From: Warburgia ugandensis
Lineage: Eukaryota > Streptophyta > Magnoliopsida > Canellales > Canellaceae
NCBI GenBank assembly: GCA_035236585.1
Contig: CP141128.1
Span: forward strand, 24,457,618-24,521,617
DNA: 64,000 nt
Reading direction: 5' to 3'
The position numbers and the translations under genes are program-made. Under the pieces are notes generated by a model. That model did not search any database. It was not told the origin of the DNA and saw nothing but the letters and a program-made list of their open reading frames with translations. The stretch's first letter is position 1. Every line of letters begins with the position of its first letter. This document shows, one piece after another, positions 1 through 12,900 of the stretch.

Positions 1-1190
1 GGACTTAAGGTATAATCTCATACTATAGTATAAACTTATATGAAATTCTAGCATGGTCCTAAGTTAGAATGACATGAAATCATACTAAAGTGCCCCTAAG
101 ATAATTAAATCTAGCACCATATGATAACAATGAAATCACATATCATGCTAAAGTCTAAATGTTATACTAGCAAGCTTTATAACATAATCATATTTAAAAT
201 GCTATTATATAAAATGAAACTAATTAGATTAACATTTATAGAAACCTTTACTTATGATCCAACCATTAGATCTTAGATCTTTTCCTTTGATTAAGGGTAT
301 TGGTTATATTTAGGGGATTTTCTTTATTAAGGTCCAAAGATCATATTGATCCATTTTTTGTCATAATCCATCCATGATTTCTTGGATTTCATTATATCAA
401 CATTCATTTTATCCATCCCAAGGATCTGATCACACTTGATCTCATTGATCAAGTGGGTTCCTTTGTATTTTTAGGGTTTTTCTACCATAATGGGTAGATC
501 CCTTAATATATCTCAGATATGTCCAAATAAACTATAGATATCACTTTATTTCAATAGTATATCATTATTAAAACAAATTTTCAATATCTGATCATCTCAG
601 ATCTTCAAAAAAATTTTCTTTAATAAAGAATATTATGTTCATTTTATCATTACATCAGAAAATAGAGATTTCAAGCTTTCCATAGCTTCTTTTTTATCTC
701 AATTTGGAGTTCAGATGACTCCAGAATGTGTTCTGGAAGTTCACAGTCCTTCCTATTTCCTGAATTTGATCTGGGCCCAAGGAACGGACGGCCCAGATTT
801 GTCGGGCGAAACGCGTTCAGCTCGTCAGGCATGTCCGCTGTGATGAAATTCCGAAGTACCATCACGGGGCATCCGTGGAAGATCGGGCGATCGGACCGTC
901 TGTTTAGACCGTCCAACCAATCCCTTCTCAATTGACGGACCAAACCTTCTCAAATCATTATGAAAATTCTACCTTAGGAGTTTTGGACCCTTCTGGATCT
1001 ATTGGTGGAGTCAAAATTTTCTTCTGAGCATTCTGTAATCCTGAATTAAGGGTTATGTTATTACTTTATTCTTACCTTTTGTATCATCAAAATAAATTAC
1101 AATAAATTAAAAATTACAGAAACTAGTATTAAAAATCAATAGAAAGTATTCCCACCTACCTGATTGGAGAAAAAACCTTGGTTATATGCC
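1..1190 (-). mobile_element. Truncated family-B LTR fragment (minus strand)
   Basis: On the minus strand this matches the part of the family-B LTR at about 37.9-39.0 kb and 44.95-46.1 kb. The shared landmarks are the segment around 430-515 (the reverse of that at 45520-45580) and a polypyrimidine/CTCCAATCAGGTAGGTGG-like stretch at 1150-1175. The LTR start (TGTAATGACC) is absent: homology stops near 1190, where satellite begins directly. The left end runs off the window. There is no target duplication at the satellite junction, so it looks like a rearranged or truncated copy rather than a clean insertion edge. Positions 781-925 hold a CpG-rich segment missing from the other B copies. Short open frames here (e.g. 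671-943) are not supported as genes. Confidence 0.8.
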
Positions 1191-4100
1191 CAATCCATTT
1201 GAATAGTTAGGACAATCATACTATAGTCATTGATGTGTCAACATAAGTCTTAAGTTAAGTACATCACTAAAAATGAAATCCTATACATGGATGCTAGCAA
1301 AAGAAACTATACTAAAATATATGTTCTCCCCACATCTACATCACACCAATACTGTAAGTACCATTTTCTGGCTCATGTTGTGCAAGAAATGATGCCTTAA
1401 TGTAACATCTCAAGTTTTTTAAAACCTTTTTATTTGTTACAAGTTGAAAAAATAGCAGGAATTTCCATCATTCTAGAAAAACAGAGTTCAAAGTGATAAT
1501 ATATAAGTAATTTTTAAAATTCATCAATTTCATTCGGGGAGTTATGATGAAACCTCCACGTATATGTAAAATAATAATCTTTTACCCTATGATCGGATAG
1601 AGATACATACCATAAGATCTCCCATATAGTCACAATACATTTGAATAGGTAGGACAATCATACTATAGTCATTGATGTGTGAACATAAGTCTTAAGTTAA
1701 GTACATCACTCAAAAATGAAATCCTATACATGGATGCTAGCAAAAGAAACTATACTAAAATATATGTTCTCCCCACATCTACATCAAACCAAAACCGTAA
1801 GTACCATTTTCTGGCTCATGTTATGCAAGAAATGATGCCTTAATGTAACATCTCAAGTTTTTCCAAACCTTTTGCCTTATTTTAAGTTGAAAAAACAGCA
1901 GCAATTTCCTCATTCTAGAAAAACAGAGATCAAAGTGATACTATACAAGTAATTTTAAAATTCATCAATTTCATTCGGGGAGTTATAAAGAAACCACCAC
2001 ATATATGTAAAATATCAATCTTTTAACCTATGATTGGATAGAGATACATATCATAAGATCTCCCATATAGTCACAATCCATTTGAAAAGTTAGGACAATC
2101 ATACCATAGCTAGCGATGTGTTAACATAAGTCTTAAGTTAAGCACATTACTCAGAATGAAATCCTATACATCATTGCTAGCAAAAGAAACTATACTAAAA
2201 TATATGTTCTCCCCACATCTACATCAAACCAATATTGTAAGAACCATTTTATGGCTCAAGTTGCACAAGAAATGATGCTTAATGTAACATCTCAAGTTTT
2301 TCTGAACCTTTTTATCTATTTTAAGTTGAAAAAACAGCAGGAATTTTCTTGATTCTAGAAAAACAGAGTTCAAAGTGATAATATATAAGTAATTTTTAAA
2401 TTTCATTAATTTCTTTTGGGGAGTTATGATGAAACCTCCACATATTTGTAAAATAATAATCTTTTAACATTTGAATGGATAGAGATACATACCATAAGAT
2501 CTCCCATATAGTCACAATCCATTTGAATAGTTAGGACAATCATATTATAGTCATCGATGTGCTAACATATGTATTAAGTTAAGTACATTACTCAGAATGA
2601 AATCCTATACATGGTTGCTAGCAAAAGAAACTATAGTAAAATATATGTTCTCCCCACATCTACATCAAACCAAAACCATAAGTACCATTTTTTGGCTCAA
2701 GTTGTGCAAGAAATGATGCCTTAATGTAACATCTCAAGTTTTTCCCAACCTATTGCTTTATTTTAAGTTGAAAAAACAGCTGGAATTTCCTTCATTCTAC
2801 AAAAACAGAGTTCAAAGTGATACTATATAAGTAATTTTTAAAATTCATCAATTTCTTTGGGAGAGTTATGATGAAACCTCCACATATTTGTAAAATAATA
2901 ATCTTTTAACCTTTGAATGGATAGACATACATACCATAAGATCTCCCATATGGTCACAATCCATTTGAATAGTTAGGACAATCATACTATAGTCATCGAT
3001 GTGTTAACATATGTATTAAGTTAAGTACATTACTCAGAATGAGATCCTATACATGGTTGCTAGCAAACAAAACTATACAGAAATAAATGTTCTCCCCACA
3101 TCTACGTCAAACCAAAATCGTAAGTACCATTTTTTGGCTCAAGTTGTGCAAGGAATGATGCCTTACTATAACAGCTCAGGTTTTTCCAAACCTTTTTATT
3201 TATTTTGAGTTGAAAAATCAGCAAGAATTTTCTTCATTTTAGACAAACAGAGTTAAAAGTTATAATATATAAGTAATTTTTAAAATTCATCAATTTCCTT
3301 GGGGTGTTATAATGAAACCTCCACATATATGTAAAATAATAATGTTTTAACTTACGATTGGATAGAGATACATACCATAAGAGCTCCCATATAGTCACAA
3401 TCCATTTGAATTGTTAGGACATCCATACTATAGTCATCGAAGTGTTAACATAAGACTTAAGTTAAGTACATTACTCAAAATGAAATCCTATACATGGATG
3501 CCAACAAAAGAAACTATACTGAAATATATGTTCTCCCCACATCTACATCAAACCAAAAGCACAAGTACAATTTTTTGGCTCAAGTTGTGCAATAAATGAT
3601 GCCTTAATGTAACATCTCAGGTTTTTCCAAACCTTTTTACTTATTTTAAGTTGAAAAAACAGCAAGAATTTCCATCATTTTAGCCAAAAGGAGTTCAAAG
3701 TGATAATATATATGTAACTATTAAAATTCATCAATTTCTTTCGGGGAGTTATGATGAAACCTCCACGTATATGTAAAATAATAATCTTTTAACATATGAT
3801 TGGATAGAGATACATACCATAAGATCTCCCATATAGTCACAATCCATTTGAATAGTTAGGGCAATCATACTATAGTCATCGATGTGTTAACATATGTACT
3901 AAGTTAAGTACATTACTCAGAATGAGATCCTATGCATGGTTGCTAGCAAAAGAAACTATACTAAAATTAATGTTCTCCCCACATCTACGTCAAACCAAAA
4001 TCGTAAGTACCATTTTTTGGCTCAAGTTGTGCAAGGAATGATGCCTTACTATAATAGCTCAGGTTTTTCCAATCCTTTTTATTTATTTTAACTTGAAAAA

Positions 4101-5577
4101 ACAGCAAGAATTTCCCTCATTTTAGACAAACAGAGTTAAAAGTTATAATATATAAGAAATTTTTAAAAATCGTCAATTTCTTTGGGGGTGTTATGATGAA
4201 ACCTCCACATATATGTAAAATAATATTGTTTTAACCTACGATTGGATAGAGATACATACCATAAGATCTCCCATATAGTCACAATCCATTTGAATAGTTA
4301 GGACAATCATACTATAGCTAGCAATGCGTTAACATAAGTCTTAAGTTAAGCACATTACTCAGAATGAAATCCTATACATGGTCGCTAGCAAAAGAAACTA
4401 TACTAAAATATATGTTCTCCCCACATCTACATCAAACCAATACCGTAAGAACCATTTTATTGCTCAAGTTGTGCAAGAAATGATGCTTAATGTAACATCT
4501 CAAGTTTTTCCAAACCTTTTTATCGATTTTAAGTTGGAGAAACTAGAAAAACAGAGTTCAAAGTGATACTATACAAGTAATTTTGAAATTCATCAATTTC
4601 TTTTGGGGAGTTATGATGAAACCTCCACATATATGTAAAATATTAAACTTTTAACCTATGATTGGATAGAGATACATATCATAAGATCTCCCATATAGTC
4701 ACAATCCATTTGAAAAGTTAGGACAATCATACTATAGCTAGTGATGTGTTAACATAAGTCTCAAGTTAAGTACATTACTCAGAATGAAATCCTATACATG
4801 GTTGCTAGCAAAAGAAACTATACTAAAATATATGTTCTCCCCACATCTACATCAAACCAATACTGTAAGAACCATTTTATGGCTCAAGTTGTGCAAGAAA
4901 TGATGCTTAATGTAACATCTCATGTTTTTCCAAACCTTTTTATCTATTTTAAGTTGGAAAAGCAACAGGAATTCCCTTGATTCTAGAAAAAAAGAGTTCA
5001 AATTGATAATATATAAGTAATTTTTAAATTTCATCAATTTCTTTCAGGGAGTTATGATGAAACCTCAATATATTTGTAAATTAATAATCTTTTAACCTTT
5101 GAATGGATAGAGATACATACCATAAGATCTCCCATATAGTCACAATCCATTTGAATAGTTAGGACAATCATACTATAGTCAACGATGTGTTAACATATGT
5201 ATTAAGTTAAGTACATTACTTAGAATGAAATCTTATACATGGTTGCTAGCAAAAGAAACCATACTTAAATAAATGTTCTCCCCACATCTACGTCAGACTA
5301 AAATCGTAAGTACCAGTTTTTGGCTGAAGTTGTGCAAGGAATGATGCCTTACTATAACAGCTTTTTATTTATTTTAAGTCAAAAAAACAACAAGAATTTC
5401 CTTCATTTTGGACAAACAGAGTTAAAAGTTATTATATAAAAGTAATTTTTAAAATACATCAATTTCTTTGGGGATGTTATGATGAAACCTCCACATATAT
5501 GTAAAATAATAATGTTTTGACCTATGATTGGTTAGAGATACATACCATAAGATCTCCCGTATAGTCACAATCCATTT

Positions 5578-7749
5578 GAATAGTTACGACAATCATACTA
5601 TAGCTAGCGATGTTTTAACATAAGTCTTAAGTTAAGCACATTACTCAGAATGAAATCCTATACATGGTTGCTACCAAAAGTAACTATACTAAAATATATG
5701 TTCTCCCCACATCTACATCAAACCAGTACCGTAAGAACCATTTTATGGCTCAAGTTGTGCAAGAAATGATGCTTAATGTAACATCTCAAGTTTTTCCAAA
5801 CCCTTTTATCGATTTTAAGTTGAAGTAACAGTAGGAATTTCCTTGATTCTAGAAAAACAGAGTTCAAAGTGATACTATATAAGCAATTTTGAAATTCATC
5901 AATTTCTTTCGGGGAGTTATAATGAAACCTCCACATATATGTAAAATATTAAACTTTTAACCTATGATTGGATAGAGATACATATCATAAGATCTCCCAT
6001 ATAGTCACAATCCATTTGAAAAGTTAGGACAATCATACTATAGCTAGTGATGTGTTAACATAAGTCTTAAGTTAAGTACATTACTCAGAATGAAATCCTA
6101 TACATGGTTGCTAGCAAAAGAAACTATACTAAAATATATGTTCTCCCCACATCTACATCAAACCAATACTGTAAGAACCATTTTATGGCTCAAGTTGTGC
6201 AAGAAATGATGCTTAATGTAACATCTCATGTTTTTCCAAACCTTTTTATCTATTTTAAGTTGAAAAAGCAACAGGAATTCCCTTGATTGTAGAAAAAAAG
6301 AGTTCAAATTGATAATATATAAGTAATTTTTAAATTTCATCAATTTCTTTCAGGGAGTTATGATGAAACCTCAACATATTTGTAAATTAATAATCTTTTA
6401 ACCTTTGAATGGATAGAGATACATACCATAAGATCTCCCATATAGTCACAATCCATTTGAATAGTTAGGACAATCATACTATAGTCAACGATGTGTTAAC
6501 ATATGTATTAAGTTAAGTACATTACTTAGAATGAAATCTTATACATGGTTGCTAGCAAAAGAAACCATACTTAAATAAATGTTCTCCCCAAATCTACGTC
6601 GGACTAAAATCGTAAGTACCAGTTTTTGGCTGAAGTTGTGCAAGGAATGATCCCTTACTATAACAGTTTTTTATTTATTTTAAGTCAGAAAAACAACAAG
6701 AATTTCCTTCATATTAGACAAACAGAGTTAAAAGTTATTATATACAAGTAATTTTTAAAATACATCAATTTCTTTGGGGATGTTATGATGAAACCTCCAC
6801 ATATAGGTAAAATAATAATGTTTTAACCTATGATTGGATAGAGATACATATCATAAGATCTCCCATATAGTCACAATCCATTTGAAATGTTAGGACAATC
6901 ATACTATAGCCAACAATGTGTTAAAATAAGTTTTATGTTAAGCACATTACTCAGAATGAAATCCTATACGTGGTTGCTAGCAAAAGAAACTATACTAAAA
7001 TATATGTTCTCCCCACATCTACATCAAACCAATACTGTAAGAACCATTTTATGGCTCAAGTTGTGCAAGAAATGATGCTTAATGTAACATCTCAAGTTTT
7101 TCCAAACCTTTTTATCTATTTTAAGTTGAAAAAACAACAGGAATTCCCTTGATTCCAGAAAAAAAGAGTTCAAAGTGATAATATATAAGTAATTTTTAAT
7201 TTTCATCAATTTCTTTCAGGGAGTTATGATGAAACCTCAACATATTTGTAAATTAATAATCTTTTAACCTTTGAATGGATAGAGATACATACCATAAGAT
7301 CTCCCATATAGTCACAATCCATTTGAATAGTTAGGACAATCATACTATAGTCAACGATGTGTTAACATATGTATTAAGTTAAGTACATTACTTAGAATGA
7401 AATCTTATACATGGTTGCTAGCAAAAGAAACCATACTTAAATAAATGTTCTCCCCACATCTACGTCAGACTAAAATCGTAAGTACCAGTTTTTGGCTGAA
7501 GTTGTGCAAGGAATGATGCCTTACTATAACAGCTTTTTATTTATTTTAAGTCAAAAAAACAACAAGAATTTCCTTCATTTTGGACAAACAGAGTTAAAAG
7601 TTATTATATAAAAGTAATTTTTAAAATACATCAATTTCTTTGGGGATGTTATGATGAAACCTCCACATATATGTAAAATAATAATGTTTTAACCTATGAT
7701 TGGTTAGAGATACATACCATAAGATCTCCCGTATAGTCACAATCCATTT
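5578..7749 (+). repeat. Higher-order repeat, pentamer copy 1 (2,172 bp)
   Basis: Five monomers in the order Z-X-Y-W-Y, classed by the variant around the GTTAGGACAATC marker. Z has GTTACGACAATC and GATGTTTTAAC; X has GAAAAGTTAGG and CTAGTGATG; Y has TCAACGATG and lacks 17-18 bp downstream; W has GAAATGTTAGG and CCAACAATG. The same order and nearly the same sequence follow immediately in the next copy. Confidence 0.85.
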
Positions 7750-9919
7750 GAATAGTTACGACAATCATACTATAGCTAGCGATGTTTTAACATAAGTCTT
7801 AAGTTAAGCACATTACTCAGAATGAAATCCTATACATGGTTGCTACCAAAAGTAACTATACTAAAATATATGTTCACCCCACATCTACATCAAACCAGTA
7901 CCGTAAGAACCATTTTATGGCTCAAGTTGTGCAAGAAATGATGCTTAATGTAACATCTCAAGTTTTTCCAAACCCTTTTATCGATTTTAAGTTGAAGTAA
8001 CAGTAGGAATTTCCTTGATTCTAGAAAAACAGAGTTCAAAGTGATACTATATAAGCAATTTTGAAATTCATCAATCTCTTTCGGGGAGTTATAATGAAAC
8101 CTCCACATATATGTAAAATATTAAACTTTTAACCTATGATTGGATAGAGATACATATCATAAGATCTCCCATATAGTCACAATCCATTTGAAAAGTTAGG
8201 ACAATCATACTATAGCTAGTGATGTGTTAACATAAGTCTTAAGTTAAGTACATTACTCAGAATGAAATCCTATACATGGTTGCTAGCAAAAGAAACTATA
8301 CTAAAATATATGTTCTCCCCACATCTACATCAAACCAATACTGTAAGAACCATTTTATGGCTCAAGTTGTGCAAGAAATGATGCTTAATGTAACATCTCA
8401 TGTTTTTCCAAACCTTTTTATCTATTTTAAGTTGAAAAAGCAACAGGCATTCCCTTGATTCTAGAAAAAAAGAGTTCAAATTGATAATATATAAGTAATT
8501 TTTACATTTGATCAATTTCTTTCAGGGAGTTATGATGAAACCTCAACATATTTGTAAATTAATAATCTTTTAACCTTTGAATGGATAGAGATACATACCA
8601 TAAGATCTCCCATATAGTCACAATCCATTTGAATAGTTAGGACAATCATACTATAGTCAACGATGTGTTAACATATGTATTAAGTTAAGTACATTACTTA
8701 GAATAAAATCTTATACATGGTTGCTAGCAAAAGAAACCATACTTAAATAAATGTTCTCCCCACATCTACGTCGGACTAAAATCGTAAGTACCAGTTTTTG
8801 GCTGAAGTTGTGCAAGGAATGATCCCTTGCTATAACAGTTTTTTATTTATTTTAGGTCAGAAAAACAACAAGAATTTCCTTCATATTAGACAAACAGAGT
8901 TAAAAGTTATTATATACAAGTAATTTTTAAACTACATCAATTTCTTTGGGGATGTTATGATGAAACCTCCACATATAGGTAAAATAATAATGTTTTAACC
9001 TATGATTGGATAGAGATACATATCATAAGATCTCCCATATAGTCACAATCCATTTGAAATGTTAGGACAATCATACTATAGCCAACAATGTGTTAAAATA
9101 AGTTTTATGTTAAGCACATTACTCAGAATGAAATCCTATACGTGGTTGCTAGCAAAAGAAACTATACTAAAATATATGTTCTCCCCACATCTACATCAAA
9201 CCAATACTGTAAGAACCATTTTATGGCTCAAGTTGTGCAAGAAATGATGCTTAATGTAACATCTCAAGTTTTTCCAAACCTTTTTATCTATTTTAAGTTG
9301 AAAAAACAACAGAATTCCCTTGATTCCAGAAAAAAGAGTTCAAAGTGATAATATATAAGTAATTTTTAATTTTCATCAATTTCTTTCAGGGAGTTATGAT
9401 GAAACCTCAACATATTTGTAAATTAATAATCTTTTAACCTTTGAATGGATAGAGATACATACCATAAGATCTCCCATATAGTCACAATCCATTTGAATAG
9501 TTAGGACAATCATACTATAGTCAACGATGTGTTAACATATGTATTAAGTTAAGTACATTACTTAGAATGAAATCTTATACATGGTTGCTAGCAAAAGAAA
9601 CCATACTTAAATAAATGTTCTCCCCACATCTACGTCGGACTAAAATCGTAAGTACCAGTTTTTGGCTGAAGTTGTGCAAGGAATGATCCCTTACTATAAC
9701 AGCTTTTTATTTATTTTAAGTCAGAAAAACAACAAGAATTTCCTTCATATTAGACAAACAGAGTTAAAAGTTATTATATACAAGTAATTTTTAAAATACA
9801 TCAATTTCTTTGGGGATGTTATGATGAAACCTCCACATATAGGTAAAATAATAATGTTTTAACCTATGATTGGATAGAGATACATATCATAAGATCTCCC
9901 ATATAGTCACAATCCATTT
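7750..9919 (+). repeat. Higher-order repeat, pentamer copy 2 (~2,170 bp)
   Basis: This repeats the Z-X-Y-W-Y order of the preceding 2,172 bp with very few substitutions and two 1-bp deletions near 9310-9330. The related order W-Y-X-Y continues to about 11.6 kb, so the pentamer grades into a dimer/trimer mixture. Confidence 0.85.
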
Positions 9920-12900
9920 GAAATGTTAGGACAATCATACTATAGCCAACAATGTGTTAACATAAGTTTTAAGTTAAGCACATTACTCAGAATGAAATCC
10001 TATACGTGGTTGCTAGCAAAAGAAACTATACTAAAATATATGTTCTCCCCACATCTACATCAAACCAATACTGTAAGAACCATTTTATGGCTCAAGTTGT
10101 GCAAGAAATGATGCTTAATGTAACATCTCAAGTTTTTCCAAACCTTTTTATCTATTTTAAGTTGAAAAAACAACAGGAATTCCCTTGATTCCAGAAAAAA
10201 AGAGTTCAAAGTGATAATATATAAGTAATTTTTAATTTTCATCAATTTCTTTCAGGGAGTTATGATGAAACCTCAACATATTTGTAAATGAATAATCTTT
10301 TAACCTTTGAATGGATAGAGATACATACCATAAGATCTCCCATATAGTCACAATCCATTTGAATAGTTAGGACAATCATACTATAGTCAACGATGTGTTA
10401 ACATATGTATTAAGTTAAGTACATTACTTAGAATGAAATCTTATACATGGTTGCTAGCAAAAGAAACCATACATAAATAAATGTTCTCCCCACATCTACG
10501 TCAGACTAAAATCGTAAGTACCAGTTTTTGGCTCAAGTTGTGCAAGGAATGATGCCTTACTATAACAGCTTTTTATTTATTTTAAGTCAAAAAAACAACA
10601 AGAATTTCCATCATTTTAGACAAACAGAGTTAAAAGTTATTATATACAAGTAATTTTTAAAATACATCAATTTCTTTGGGGATGTTATGATGAAACCTCC
10701 ATATATATGTAAAATAATAATGTTTTAACCTCTGATTGGATAGAGATACATATCATAAGATCTCCCATATAGTCACAATCCATTTGAAAAGTTAGGACAA
10801 TCATACTATAGCTAGTGATGTGTTAACATAAGTCTTAAGTTAAGTACATTACTCAGAATGAAATCCTATACATGGTTGCTAGCAAAAGAAACTATACTAA
10901 AATATATGTTCTCCCCACATCTACATCAAACCAATACTGTAAGAACCATTTTATGGCTCAAGTTGTGCAAGAAATGATGCTTAATGTAACATCTCAAGTT
11001 TTTCCAAACCTTTTTATCTATTTTAAGTTGAAAAAACAACAGGAATTCCCTTGATTCTAGAAAAAAAGAGTTCAAAGTGATAATATCTAAGTAATTTTTA
11101 ATTTTCATCAATTTCTTTCAGGGAGTTATGATGAAACCTCAACATATTTGTAAATTAATAATCTTTTAACCTTTGAATGGATAGAGATACATACCATAAG
11201 ATCTCCCATATAGTCACAATCAATTTGAATAGTTAGGACAATCATACTATAGTCAACGATGTGTTAACATATGTATTAAGTTAAGTACATTACTTAGAAT
11301 GAAATCTTATGCATGGTTGCTAGCAAAAGAATCTATACTTAAATAAATGTTCTCCCCACATCTACGTCAGACTAAAATCGTAAGTACCAGTTTTTGGGTC
11401 AAGTTGTGCAAGGAATGATGCCTTACTATAACAGCTTTTTATTTATTGTAAAGTTGAAAAAACAACAAGAATTTCCTTCATTTTAGAGAAAAGGAGTTAA
11501 AAGTTATAATATATAAGTAACTTTTAAAATTCATCAATTTCTTTGGTGGTGTTATGATGAAACCTCCACATATAGGTAAAATAATAATGTTTTAACCTAC
11601 GATTGGATAGAGAAACATACCATAAGATCTCCCATATAGTCACAATCCATTTGAATAGTCAGGACAATCATAGTATAGTCATCGATGTGTTAACATAAAT
11701 CTCAAGTTAAGTACATTACTGAAAATGAAATCCTATACAGGGATGCTAGCAAAAGAAACTGCACTAAAATATATGTTCTCTCCACATCTACGTAAAACCA
11801 AAACCTTAAGTACCATTTTATGGCTTAAGTTGTGCAAGAAAAGATGCCTTAATGAAACATCTCATGTTTTCCAAACCTTTTTATTTTTTTCAAGTTGAAA
11901 AAACAGCAAGAATTTCCTTCATTCTAGAAAAATGGAGTTCAAAATGATAATATATAGGTAATTTTTAAAATTCATCAATTTCTTTCAGGGAGTTATGATG
12001 AAACCTCCACGTATGTGTAAAATAATAATCTTTTAACCTATGATTGGATAGAGATACATACCACAAGATCTGCCATGTAGTCACAATCCATTAGAATATT
12101 TAGGACATTCATACTATAGTCATCGATGTGTGAACATAAGTCTTAAGTCAAGTACATCACTCAAAATGAAATCCTATAAATGGATGCTAGCAAAAGAAAC
12201 TATACTAAAATATATGTTCTCCCCACATCTACATCAAACCAAAACCGTAAGTACCATTTTCTGGATCAAGTTGTGCAAGAAATGATGCCTTAATGTAACT
12301 TCTCAAGTTTTCCCGAACCTTTTTATTTATTTTAAGTTGAAAAAACCGTAGGAATTTCCTTCATTCTAGAAAAACGGAGTTCAAAATGATAATATATATG
12401 TAATTTTTAATAATCATCAATATCTTCTGGGGAGTTATGATGAAACCCCCACGTATATGTAAAATAATAATCATTTAACCTATGATTGGATAGAGATACA
12501 TACCACAAGATCTCCGATATAGTCACAATCCATTTGAATAGTTAGGACAATCATACCATAGTCATTGATGTGTTAACATATGTATTAAGTTAAGTACATT
12601 ACTCTGAATGAAATCCTATACATGGTTCCTAGCAAAAGGAACTACAGTAAAATGTATGTTCTCCCTACATCTACATCAAACCAAAACCATAAGTACCATA
12701 TTTTGGCTCAAGTTGTGCAAGAAATGATGCCTTAAGGTAACATCTCAAGTTTTTCTCAACCTTTTGCTTTATTTTAAGTTGAAAAAACAGCTGGAATTTC
12801 CTTCATTCTACAAAAACAGAGTTCAAAGTTATACTGTATAAGTAATTTTTAAAGTTCATCAATTTCTTTTGGGGAGTTATGATGAAACCTCCACATATTT

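Noticed and set aside
6887..7075. Recurrent 60-72 codon open frames on both strands throughout the satellite (e.g. 6887-7075, 28111-28299, 5718-5936)
   Set aside because: They recur only because the satellite recurs, start wherever a monomer variant happens to create ATG, and occur on opposite strands over the same bases. No coding signature; many monomers interrupt them.
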